From: Sphingosinicella sp.
Lineage (GTDB): Bacteria; Pseudomonadota; Alphaproteobacteria; Sphingomonadales; Sphingomonadaceae
Reading direction: 5' to 3'
Length of the DNA stretch: 64,000 nt
NCBI RefSeq assembly: GCF_013911755.1
Contig: NZ_JACESP010000002.1
Span: 1 to 64,000 of the forward strand
Below are positions 15,481 through 23,121 of this stretch, one piece after another; positions within the stretch are counted from its first letter, which is position 1, and each line of letters begins with the position of its first letter. Under the pieces are notes generated by a model. It was not told where the DNA came from. It was given only the letters and a program-made list of their open reading frames with translations, and searched no databases. The position numbers and the translations under genes are program-made.

Positions 15481-16248
15481 CTATTTGGCGAGCCAGTTTG
15501 TAATGGCGTCAAACAGCGCCTGCCGCGCCTCCGGGCGGGTTAGCGTGTGATCAGCGTTTTCGAGCCATAGCGGACGAACATGCGCGCCGAGCGCGGGAAG
15601 CAGCGCCGCGAAAGCCTCTGCGGTTGCGTCGCCGCGGGAGAGCGGGATGAGGACGGGGCCCGGAAACGCATTGATCGCCGCGACGAGGCGCGCGGAGAGG
15701 GCGCTTTCCGCCACAGCACCTTTGCTGAACAGGGTTTTCAGCGCACCCTTTACATCGATCCTGCCGGCGAGGATACGCAGCCAGTTGCGTGGATTGAGAA
15801 GGCGTTTCAGCGTGCGGTCGCGCTGCGCGGCAGCCGGCATTTCGGCGACGTCGCTGTCGAAGCTCCACGGATTGAGCAGAACGAGCCGCTGAATGCCGCT
15901 TGCCGCACCGAACAGAGCGAGCGCCGCCGCGCCGTCGCAAAGCCCGATGCCGACGATGTCCGTGCCGCCTTCATGGCGAAGTGCCGAGGCGGCGGCGGCG
16001 ATGTCGTCCGCGCTGCCGAGAAAGCCTGTGTCCTCGCCCTCGCTGTCTCCGACGCCGCGTCGGTCGAAGCGCAGCGCGGCGATGCCCTGAGCGCCGAGCG
16101 TCTCGGCAAGCGCTGTGAACAGCCGATGCGGCCCGGCCCGGGTCTGCACGCCGCCCGAGACGATGAGCGCGGCGCGTGGCGCTTCGCCGGGGTGCAGCGT
16201 GGCGGCGAGAAGGGTTTCCCCGCAAGGGATGGCGAGCGGGCGGATCAT
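15481..16248 (-). CDS. Exosortase A-associated hydrolase 1 (Cys nucleophile elbow)
   Basis: A 255-residue alpha/beta-fold protein of the family 'hydrolase 1, exosortase A system-associated'. The fold signature is F-D-R-R-G-V-G-D-S-E-G near residue 61. The nucleophile elbow is G-L-C-D-G with Cys104 where most family folds have Ser, and the histidine is in E-N-A-D-H-T near residue 236. A thiol nucleophile would suit an acyl-transfer or thioesterase-like role. The ATG at 16248 overlaps the stop of hydrolase 2 by 4 bases. It is last in the leftward unit ACP - hydrolase 2 - hydrolase 1. I infer that it works on the ACP-bound or ligase-made acyl group rather than on polysaccharide. Activity has not been shown as far as I know. 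Confidence 0.85.
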   Translation of the reverse strand: MIRPLAIPCGETLLAATLHPGEAPRAALIVSGGVQTRAGPHRLFTALAETLGAQGIAALRFDRRGVGDSEGEDTGFLGSADDIAAAASALRHEGGTDIVGIGLCDGAAALALFGAASGIQRLVLLNPWSFDSDVAEMPAAAQRDRTLKRLLNPRNWLRILAGRIDVKGALKTLFSKGAVAESALSARLVAAINAFPGPVLIPLSRGDATAEAFAALLPALGAHVRPLWLENADHTLTRPEARQALFDAITNWLAK

Positions 16249-16922
16249 TGCATCCACGCGGCAATATCTTCGGCGAGCGCGGCGGCGAACGCCGGGGCGG
16301 GGGCGGGTTCGGCCTGCCGCCACACGGGTGGGCCTTCCACTGCGGACACGCGCAGCGGCACGGCAGCTTCCGGGAGCGTCAGGGCGCCGAGGTCAACGGC
16401 AGTTCCGGGCGTGACGTCGTAGCCCGTGAGCGCCACCGTTTCGCCGCGGGCGAAGCGGGCTTCGTAGACCGACGGCGAGACACGCGTCCCATCGCGCTCC
16501 TGATCCGCGATCGCCTGCGCGCGCATCATTTCGCGCAGGAGACTTGCGCCGGAGGAGGCGGGAGAGATGCGGTAAAGGCCTTCACTCCCGGAACCGTCCG
16601 TGAGCAGCGCGCCGCCGCGCACGGCGAGCACGCGAAGCGGGCGCCCCGCCAGCGTTTCGATCAGATGTGCCGTCGCATCCCGCCACGCAGCGACATCAGG
16701 CAAGCCTGAAGCATCCCCGGTACCGGGAAGATCGGCAAGGGCGCTGCCGACACCTTTCGCCGCGAGCGCGCGGCCGAGATCGGCCAGCAGCCGCCGCGCG
16801 CGGTTCATTTCCTCGAACAGCGGCGGCAGGACGAGCACGCACGGACCGGTTTCGGGGCCGCGCAGGATGGTCGGCAGGTCGTATGGCCCGGCGCTGAGCA
16901 GCGTGAACCGGAAGGGCTCCAC
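16245..16922 (-). CDS. Exosortase A-associated hydrolase 2 (no serine nucleophile)
   Basis: A 225-residue protein of the 'hydrolase 2, exosortase A system-associated' family, alpha/beta-like. At the expected nucleophile elbow the sequence is A-V-R-G-G-A-L with no Ser, Cys or Asp, so it is unlikely to be a classical hydrolase and may be a structural partner of hydrolase 1. N-terminal landmarks: L-V-L-P-P-L-F-E-E-M-N-R near residue 30 and L-P-G-T-G-D-A near 64. The start is a GTG at 16922 that directly abuts the ACP stop (TAG|GTG), and its own stop overlaps hydrolase 1, so all three are co-translated. Function unknown. Confidence 0.85.
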   Translation of the reverse strand: MEPFRFTLLSAGPYDLPTILRGPETGPCVLVLPPLFEEMNRARRLLADLGRALAAKGVGSALADLPGTGDASGLPDVAAWRDATAHLIETLAGRPLRVLAVRGGALLTDGSGSEGLYRISPASSGASLLREMMRAQAIADQERDGTRVSPSVYEARFARGETVALTGYDVTPGTAVDLGALTLPEAAVPLRVSAVEGPPVWRQAEPAPAPAFAAALAEDIAAWMQ

Positions 16923-17192
16923 CTAGGCGGCAGCCTTCCGCGCGATGAAGTCGACGAGATTGCCGAAGGTCGCAAACAGGTCCGCATCCACCTCGTCGTC
17001 GTCGATCACGATGCCGAAGCGGTCTTCCATCTCGGTGAGGAGACCCGCGACCGCCATAGAATCGATCTCGGGCAGGGCGCCGAACAGCGGCGAGGCCGCA
17101 TCGAGCCCGGCAGCGGTGCCTTCGGGAACGCCCAGAACCTCGACGAGAATGCGCCGCATCTGATCGGCGCGGGAATCGGTGTCTGCGGTCAT
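16923..17192 (-). CDS. Acyl carrier protein of the exosortase A locus
   Basis: An 89-residue acyl carrier protein with helix pattern and attachment motif E-I-D-S-M, Ser45 being the predicted 4'-phosphopantetheine site. It is acidic after the motif (I-V-I-D-D-D-E-V-D-A-D-L), as usual. ATG 17192 is preferred over GTG 17198 because AGGG sits 5-6 bases ahead of it. It leads the leftward unit with the two hydrolase-fold proteins and is divergent from the GNAT, AMP-ligase and decarboxylase unit. The layout suggests that the AMP-ligase loads a small acid onto this carrier, where partner enzymes modify it. It is distinct from housekeeping AcpP, whose motif is D-S-L. Confidence 0.85.
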   Translation of the reverse strand: MTADTDSRADQMRRILVEVLGVPEGTAAGLDAASPLFGALPEIDSMAVAGLLTEMEDRFGIVIDDDEVDADLFATFGNLVDFIARKAAA

Positions 17193-17298
17193 CTCCACCC
17201 TGTATGCACTGTCGTTGCCGCGGGCGGTATACTGGCGCCGTCTGCAGAGGTAAATGCAGGCGAGACGGCAAGGCGGACAGGGACAGGCAAAGGGGCGG

Positions 17299-17949
17299 AT
17301 GTCGTTTCGTGAAACATGGCGAGCGCTGGGTACGACGACGACGCTGTCCTACGCGATCGGGCGCGTGGCGGCGCGGATTCCGGGGGTTTCCTGGCATCGC
17401 TACCGGCTGATCGCAGTGCCGCTTTCGGGTATGCCGAAAATGCCGCGCGGCCATGTCGTGCGCGAACTTTCAGCCGATGCGCTCAAGACTTTGGTCATCG
17501 ATGCGCCCCTAGATGTGCAGCAGGATCGTTTCGCGCGCGGGCTCATCTGCCTCGGGGCGTTCGACGGCGAGGTGCTGGTCGGGGTCAACTGGCTGGCGCG
17601 GGGTCAATACGACGAAGACGAGGTGAATGTGCGGTTTCTGCTCCCCGATGACGCGGCCTGGGATACGGGGCTCTGGATACGCGAGGACCGGCGGCTCGGC
17701 CGCGCATTCGCGGCGCTGTGGGCGGGGACGGGCGCGTGGCTGGCGGCGCATGGCCTCGCGCGCTCGCTGAGCCGCATTGCCGACTACAACCTCGGCTCGC
17801 TGCGCCCGCATGAGCGCATGGGCGGCAGGACGCTCGGCCGCCTCGCGGCGGCGCGGCTCGGGGCTTGGCAGATCGCGGCGGGCGTGCGGCCCACGATCGT
17901 GCGCGTGGGCGCGGGGACGCCGGCTCTCTGCGATCTGAGGGGCTGCTGA
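17299..17949 (+). CDS. GNAT-type acyltransferase of the exosortase A locus
   Basis: A 216-residue protein with GNAT-like features in its second half: the segment D-R-R-L-G-R-A-F-A-A-L-W-A-G-T at the acyl-CoA-binding helix and the later N-L-G-S-L-R-P-H-E-R-M-G, the usual 'moved up and bumped' C-terminal GNAT motif. The first 60 residues are basic and amphipathic and may contact membrane. ATG 17299 has AAAGGGGCGG just upstream. It is first in the rightward unit, 3 bases before the AMP-ligase gene. I infer transfer of an acyl group, perhaps from the carrier protein next door, to an amine or sugar of the exopolysaccharide. Acceptor and donor are unknown. Confidence 0.65.
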   Translation: MSFRETWRALGTTTTLSYAIGRVAARIPGVSWHRYRLIAVPLSGMPKMPRGHVVRELSADALKTLVIDAPLDVQQDRFARGLICLGAFDGEVLVGVNWLARGQYDEDEVNVRFLLPDDAAWDTGLWIREDRRLGRAFAALWAGTGAWLAAHGLARSLSRIADYNLGSLRPHERMGGRTLGRLAAARLGAWQIAAGVRPTIVRVGAGTPALCDLRGC

Positions 17950-17952
17950 ACC

Positions 17953-19443
17953 ATGCGGGTCGATGCGCTTCATCTTGGCCACGACGGCGCGCGCCCTGCG
18001 CTTGTCGAGGGTGCACACACCACGACCTACGCCGAACTCGAGGCGCTCGTCAGCCGGATGGCGAGCGGGCTTGCCGCAATCGGCGTGCGCCCGGGCGACC
18101 GGGTGGCGGTATGGCTCAGCAAGACCACAGGTAACATCGCCGCGCTGCTCGGCGCGATGCGCGCGGGCGCGATCGCGATTCCGGTCAATCCCGTGCTGAA
18201 GGCGCCGCAGGTCGAACACATCCTTACCGACAGCGGTGCGTCGGCGCTGCTGACCAACAATGCGCGTGCCGAAACACTGCGCAATACGCCGCGCACGTGC
18301 CGCGTGCTACGTGCGGAAAAGGACTGGGGGGCGCTGATGACGGGCGCGCCAGTGACTGTGGATCGCGCGCCGGACGATCTTGCCGCGATTCTCTACACGT
18401 CGGGCAGCACCGGGCGCCCCAAGGGCGTGATGCTCTCGCACGCGAATCTTGCGCTGGGTGCGGAGAGCGTTTCGGAATATCTCGACATCGGGCCGGAGGA
18501 TCGCATCCTGTGCGTGCTGCCTCTCGCGTTCGACTACGGCCTCAACCAGGTGCTGACAGCGCTGAGGCAGGGCGGGGCGGCTATCCTGCTCGACTATCTG
18601 CTCCCCCGCGATGTCGTGAAGGCGGTCGTCCGCCACAAGGCGACGGGCCTTGCAGGTGTGCCGCCGCTGTGGATGCAGCTTGCCGAAGTGGACTGGCCCG
18701 CCGAGGCGCGCGGTCTGCGCTACATCACCAATTCCGGCGGGCGGATGCCTGCGGCCCTCACCAAACGGCTGCGCGAGTTGCTGCCGAACACGAAAATATA
18801 CCTGATGTACGGCCTCACCGAGGCGTTCCGCTCGACGTACCTCGATCCGGCGCTCGTCGACACGCGCCCGGATTCGATCGGGCGGGCGATCCCGCGCGCG
18901 GAGCTTCACGTCCTGCGCGCCGATGGCACGCCTGCGATGGCCGGCGAGCCGGGCGAGCTTGTCCATGCCGGGCCCCTCGTCGCGAAGGGCTACTGGAACG
19001 ATCCCGAGCGGACCGCGGTGCGCTTTCGTCCAGCGCCCGCGTTTTTCGCGCATTCGGGTATGGCCGTGTGGTCGGGTGACACGGTGATGCGAGACGACGA
19101 AGGCCTGCTCTATTTCGTCGGCCGCGACGACGAGATGATGAAGATTTCGGGCAACCGCGTGAGCCCCACCGAGGTTGAGGAGGCGATCTTTGCGACCGGT
19201 GCGGTGAGCGCGGTCGCGGTGTTCGGCGTGGCGGACGATCGGCTCGGGCAGGCGATCGTGGCCGTCGGTGTGCGGGCCGCCGGGCTCGGCGAGATGGAAG
19301 CGGAGGCGCTTGCGCGGCGGGAGCTTGCGGGGCTAGTGCCTGCCTACATGGTGCCGCGCCACTTCATCTGGGAGACCGAGCTGCCGCGCAATCCGAACGG
19401 CAAGATCGACCGTGCCGTGCTGCGCGCAAGGCACGTCCAGTGA
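17953..19443 (+). CDS. AMP-forming acyl-CoA ligase, exosortase A-associated
   Basis: A 496-residue adenylate-forming enzyme (ANL superfamily). Core motifs are present: L-Y-T-S-G-S-T-G-R-P-K-G-V (P-loop, about residues 147-159), Y-L-M-Y-G-L-T-E, the hinge region V-G-R-D-D-E-M-M-K-I-S-G-N-R-V, and the catalytic C-terminal Lys in N-P-N-G-K-I-D-R. It should activate a carboxylic acid with ATP and load it on CoA or on the phosphopantetheine arm of the ACP at 16923. Proteins of this named family occur in type-1 exosortase loci beside a PLP decarboxylase, as here. Its stop overlaps the decarboxylase start by 4 bases (GTGA). The acid activated is not known. Confidence 0.9.
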   Translation: MRVDALHLGHDGARPALVEGAHTTTYAELEALVSRMASGLAAIGVRPGDRVAVWLSKTTGNIAALLGAMRAGAIAIPVNPVLKAPQVEHILTDSGASALLTNNARAETLRNTPRTCRVLRAEKDWGALMTGAPVTVDRAPDDLAAILYTSGSTGRPKGVMLSHANLALGAESVSEYLDIGPEDRILCVLPLAFDYGLNQVLTALRQGGAAILLDYLLPRDVVKAVVRHKATGLAGVPPLWMQLAEVDWPAEARGLRYITNSGGRMPAALTKRLRELLPNTKIYLMYGLTEAFRSTYLDPALVDTRPDSIGRAIPRAELHVLRADGTPAMAGEPGELVHAGPLVAKGYWNDPERTAVRFRPAPAFFAHSGMAVWSGDTVMRDDEGLLYFVGRDDEMMKISGNRVSPTEVEEAIFATGAVSAVAVFGVADDRLGQAIVAVGVRAAGLGEMEAEALARRELAGLVPAYMVPRHFIWETELPRNPNGKIDRAVLRARHVQ

Positions 19444-20669
19444 GCCGCGATCACCGGATCCACCCGCTGTTCCGCGAGAAGGACGGCGAACTCGCGATCG
19501 CAGGCCGGACAGTGAGCGAGTGGGTTTCGGCCGCGGGCGGGCGCACGCCGCTGTTCGTTTACGACCGTGCGGTGATCGCCGCGAAAATCGCGGACCTGCG
19601 CGCCGCGCTGCCCGCAGAGGTTGGCATTCACTACGCGATGAAGGCGAATCCGATGCCCGCGCTCGTCGCGTGGATGGCGGGGCAGGTGGACGGGCTCGAT
19701 GTCGCCTCGGCGGGCGAGCTGCGCGTCGCGCTCGCGGCAGGCGGCGAACCGGTGCACATCAGCTTCGCGGGACCGGGCAAGCGCGACTTCGAGCTTGAGC
19801 TGGCGGTCGGTGCGGGGGTGACGCTCAACATCGAATCCGCGCGGGAGTTCGCGCGCGCTGCTGCGATCGGTCAGCGGCTCGGAAAACAGGTGCGCGCCGC
19901 CGTGCGCGTCAATCCGCCGTTCGACCTCAAGGCCTCCGGGATGCGTATGGGCGGCGGGGCGAAGCCGTTTGGCGTCGATGCTGACAAGGTGCCGGCGCTG
20001 CTCGCCGAAATCGCGGCGGAAGGTGCGGATTTTTGTGGGTTTCACGTATTCGCCGGGTCGCAGAACCTCTCTGCGGAGGCGATCATCGACGCGCAGGGGA
20101 AGACGCTCGATCTGGTGGCCGACCTTGCGGAGCACGCGGCCGTGCCGCCGCCGCTCGTCAATCTCGGCGGCGGCTTCGGCCTGCCGTATTTTCCGGGCGA
20201 TCAGCCGCTCGATCTCGCCGCCGTGGGGCGCGCGCTCGGCAATACGCTTGCGGCGCGCGATCCCATCCTGACGGAAACACGGTTCGTCGTGGAACTCGGG
20301 CGTTATCTGGTCGGCGAAAGTGGCGTCTATCTGACACGCGCCATCGACCGGAAGATGAGCCAGGACGAGGTCTTCATCATTACCGACGGCGGCCTGCACC
20401 ATCAGCTGGCGGCCAGCGGCAACTTCGGAACGGTCATCCGGCGCAACTATCCCCTTGCAAACGCAAGCCGTTTCGGTGCGCCGGACGCCGAAAGCCTCAA
20501 CGTTGTCGGGTGCCTCTGCACGCCGCTCGACAGACTCGGCGACAAGGTCATGCTTCCTGCCACCGAGGTTGGTGACGTCATTGCGGTTTTCATGGCAGGC
20601 GCCTATGGCCTTACCGCTAGCCCGACAGCCTTCCTGAGCCACGACCCTCCCGCCGAAATGCTTGCATAA
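19440..20669 (+). CDS. PLP-dependent decarboxylase, exosortase A-associated
   Basis: A 409-residue fold-type III (alanine racemase/DAP decarboxylase-like) enzyme. Lys68 in H-Y-A-M-K-A-N-P forms the PLP imine. G-G-G-F-G-L-P-Y holds the cofactor phosphate, E-L-G-R-Y-L matches the substrate-side motif, and the partner-subunit cysteine motif appears as G-C-L-C-T-P-L-D. It belongs to the exosortase A-associated branch, not to lysine biosynthesis. The nearest biochemical analogy I know is BtrK, which decarboxylates glutamyl-ACP in butirosin synthesis. With an AMP-ligase coupled in front and an ACP nearby, decarboxylation of a carrier-bound amino acid is a reasonable inference. The start is a GTG at 19440 overlapping the ligase stop. 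Confidence 0.9.
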   Translation: MSRDHRIHPLFREKDGELAIAGRTVSEWVSAAGGRTPLFVYDRAVIAAKIADLRAALPAEVGIHYAMKANPMPALVAWMAGQVDGLDVASAGELRVALAAGGEPVHISFAGPGKRDFELELAVGAGVTLNIESAREFARAAAIGQRLGKQVRAAVRVNPPFDLKASGMRMGGGAKPFGVDADKVPALLAEIAAEGADFCGFHVFAGSQNLSAEAIIDAQGKTLDLVADLAEHAAVPPPLVNLGGGFGLPYFPGDQPLDLAAVGRALGNTLAARDPILTETRFVVELGRYLVGESGVYLTRAIDRKMSQDEVFIITDGGLHHQLAASGNFGTVIRRNYPLANASRFGAPDAESLNVVGCLCTPLDRLGDKVMLPATEVGDVIAVFMAGAYGLTASPTAFLSHDPPAEMLA

Positions 20670-20834
20670 ATTGCAAAATTTGCTATTGGAAAGGCAGGGA
20701 AACGAACGATGCCGTAACCTTTAGGCGGTATCGGTTCAGGGGCGGAAAGGCGGCCAGCCGGCACGCATAGGGCGTGTCGGCCTGATTTTGTCTCCCGCGG
20801 ACGCGGGGGCGTTTGAAGAGGGGACTCATCTCAG
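20670..20834 (+). promoter_or_regulatory. Leader/promoter region of the exopolysaccharide operon
   Basis: This 165-base gap should hold the promoter of the long EPS operon. It starts with an AT-rich inverted repeat GCAAA-A-TTTGC (20673-20683), a possible operator. Nearer the gene, two short hairpins can form: CACGC/GCGTG around 20762-20777 and CCCGC/GCGGG at 20794-20807 with a GGAC loop. GAGGGGAC before ATG 20835 is the likely ribosome site, spaced rather far at about 12 bases. I found no convincing sigma-54 element. Confidence 0.4.
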
Positions 20835-21473
20835 ATGGCGAAATCTTTTAATGTGGTCGTTCCGGCCCTGGCGGTAGCCCTTGCGCTGTCCGCCTGCGCT
20901 TCGAACAGCGGGCTGCCGACCTTGCCGCCCGCGCAATTCCAGGCCTCCGAGGATGGCCCTGGCGCCGAGTACGTCGTCGGCCCGCTCGATTCCCTCAGCA
21001 TCTTCGTGTGGCGTAACCCGGAGCTGTCGACATCGGTGACGGTGCGTCCTGACGGCCGCTTCACGACGCCGCTGATCGAGGACATGGTGGCGACGGGCAA
21101 GACGCCCTCGGCGCTCGCCCGCGAAGTCGAGCAGAAGCTCGCGACCTACATTCAGGAACCGATCGTTTCGGTGATCGTGAACAACTTCAACGGACCGCTT
21201 TCGCAGCAGGTCCGCGTCGTTGGCGAAGCGGCGCGCCCGCAGGCGATTCCGTTCCGTTCGAACATGACGCTGCTCGACGTGATGATCGCAGTCGGTGGTC
21301 TGACCGAATATGCCGCCGGCGACAGCGCACGCCTGATCCGCTACGACAAGGCGAGCAACACGCAGAAGGAATATGCGGTCAAGATCGAAAGCCTGCTGAA
21401 AGGCGGCAAGACGAACGCGAACATCGCCGTGCAGCCCGGTGACGTCATCATCATCCCGGAAAGCTTTTTCTAA
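20835..21473 (+). CDS. XrtA-system polysaccharide export lipoprotein (Wza-like)
   Basis: A 212-residue outer-membrane lipoprotein of the polysaccharide biosynthesis/export family. The signal ends in lipobox L-S-A-C (Cys21). The poly_export domain starts at Y-V-V-G-P-L-D-S-L-S-I-F-V-W, followed by V-R-P-D-G-R-F-T-T-P-L and an SLBB-like repeat (V-R-V-V-G-E-A-A-R-P-Q-A-I-P) ending V-Q-P-G-D-V-I-I-I-P. It would form the export channel for the polymer. At 212 residues it is the short type usual in PEP-CTERM loci and lacks the C-terminal outer-membrane helix of full-length Wza. It opens the operon that runs to 33571. Confidence 0.93.
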   Translation: MAKSFNVVVPALAVALALSACASNSGLPTLPPAQFQASEDGPGAEYVVGPLDSLSIFVWRNPELSTSVTVRPDGRFTTPLIEDMVATGKTPSALAREVEQKLATYIQEPIVSVIVNNFNGPLSQQVRVVGEAARPQAIPFRSNMTLLDVMIAVGGLTEYAAGDSARLIRYDKASNTQKEYAVKIESLLKGGKTNANIAVQPGDVIIIPESFF

Positions 21474-21544
21474 GCTTTCCGGAATAGGTACGGAGATCGG
21501 CCCCAGGCCATTCATCCTTGTCAGGCAGGCGGTCCGCGAAAGCC

Positions 21545-23089
21545 ATGAATTCGATCCAGGAAGAAGTGATGACGACCCTTTACGGGGTCTGGCGCAAACG
21601 CTGGTACGGGCTTGCGCTGATGTGGGCCGTTTGCCTCATCGGCTGGGTGTTCGTGGCGACGATTCCCAACACCTATGAATCGCAAGCGCGCGTTTATGTC
21701 GACTGGGCATCGCTGATCCCCGAAAAACTGGGCTATCAGGGGACCAACCTGCTTCGGCAAGTGGACGTGGTTCGGCGCACGCTGACGTCGCGCGTGAACA
21801 TGGAGAAGGTCGTTCGCCGCACCGAACTCGATGTCGGTCTCGACAGCGATCAGGAGCTGGACGAGCTCATCACGCGGATGACGAACAACATCTCCGTGCA
21901 GAGCCAGCAGGCTGACCTGTTCACCATTGTCTACAAGTCGGATGACCCCTCGCGCAGCAACGCCCAGAACGCCAATCTCGCGCGGCGCGTCGTCGACAAT
22001 CTCATCCAGATCTTCATGGAAGAGAATGTCGCGTCAGACCGTGACGACATCAACGAGGCGATCCGCTTCTTCGAGGATCAGCTCGCCGAGCGTGAGCGTC
22101 AGCTCGAGGAGGCGGAGCGTCGCAAGGCGGAGTTCGAGGAGAAATACCTCGGAATGCTCCCGGGCGAGGGGAACATCTCGACGCGCCTGGCGCAGTCGCG
22201 CAACAATCTGGACAATGTCGAGATCGAGCTTGCCCAGGCGCGGAACTCGCTTCAGGCCTTGCAGCGCCAGATCGGAGGCACGCCTTCAACGATCAATGCG
22301 CCGTCGTTCGTGATCGAAGGGGCCTCGATGGGCTCCAGCCCGACGCAGCAGCAGATCGCGGCGCTGGGTCGCAGCCTCAGCGACATGTATGCGCGCGGCT
22401 GGACCGATCAGCACCCTGACGTGATCGCCACGAAGGCGCAGGTCCGCCGTCTCGAACAGCAGGCTGCGCGCGAGGCGAAAGACCCTGCGCTCCGCCAGCA
22501 GGCGGCGCAGGCGAATCCGGTCTACGTCAACCTCAGAAGCATGGTTTTCGAACGCCAGTCCGCCGTTGCAGCGCTGGAAGCGCGGCGTGCGCAGCTGCAG
22601 AACGCGATCTCCCAGATGTCGTCACGGCAGGTCCAGCAGCCCGGCATCGTTGCCGAGCAGGCCAAGCTGAACCGTGATTACGAGGTGCTGCAATCGCAGT
22701 ACAATCAGCTGCTCAAATCGCGCGAGGAAATCCGCCTTCGCAGCGACGTCGAGACCAAGACGCAGCAGGTGAAGTTCCGCGTCGTCGATCCGCCCTCGCA
22801 GCCGCGTGAGCCGATCGCGCCGAACCGTCCGCTCTACCTCAGCCTGGTGCTGCTGGTCGGTCTCGGTGCGGGCGCTGCGCTCTCGTTCCTGCTGAGCCAG
22901 CTGCACACGACCTACATCACGGCGGCACAGCTCGAAAAGCGCTTCGACTATCCGGTGCTGGGTTCGGTCACGGAGATCGTTTCGGACAACCAGCGCGCCC
23001 AGAACAGGGTGTGGCTGTGGGGGTTCGGCGTGCTCAGCCTTGGGCTCATCGTGATCTATCTTGCACTGCTGCTGTATGAACTCGTTTAA
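21545..23089 (+). CDS. XrtA-system polysaccharide chain-length determinant
   Basis: A 514-residue inner-membrane protein of the Wzz/chain-length family in its PEP-CTERM form. Membrane helix 1 lies at about 20-42 (Y-G-L-A-L-M-W-A-V-C-L-I-G-W). The extracytoplasmic part has a long coiled coil (about 165-290, rich in E-R-Q-L-E-E-A-E-R-R-K) and another stretch before the proline-rich membrane-proximal motif P-P-S-Q-P-R-E-P-I-A-P-N-R-P. Two further hydrophobic segments follow. It sets polymer length and partners the autokinase encoded next. ATG 21545 is chosen because M-N-S-I-Q-E-E-V matches the usual N-terminus; ATG 21569 has the better ribosome site. There is no kinase domain, so the system is split. 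Confidence 0.92.
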   Translation: MNSIQEEVMTTLYGVWRKRWYGLALMWAVCLIGWVFVATIPNTYESQARVYVDWASLIPEKLGYQGTNLLRQVDVVRRTLTSRVNMEKVVRRTELDVGLDSDQELDELITRMTNNISVQSQQADLFTIVYKSDDPSRSNAQNANLARRVVDNLIQIFMEENVASDRDDINEAIRFFEDQLAERERQLEEAERRKAEFEEKYLGMLPGEGNISTRLAQSRNNLDNVEIELAQARNSLQALQRQIGGTPSTINAPSFVIEGASMGSSPTQQQIAALGRSLSDMYARGWTDQHPDVIATKAQVRRLEQQAAREAKDPALRQQAAQANPVYVNLRSMVFERQSAVAALEARRAQLQNAISQMSSRQVQQPGIVAEQAKLNRDYEVLQSQYNQLLKSREEIRLRSDVETKTQQVKFRVVDPPSQPREPIAPNRPLYLSLVLLVGLGAGAALSFLLSQLHTTYITAAQLEKRFDYPVLGSVTEIVSDNQRAQNRVWLWGFGVLSLGLIVIYLALLLYELV

Positions 23090-23121
23090 CGCCCTGGCCC
23101 TGGCTGTGTGCGCGGAAGGTA

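Noticed and set aside
20670-20834. Sigma-54 promoter for the EPS operon
   Set aside because: No GG-N10-GC element with suitable flanks could be found in the gap.
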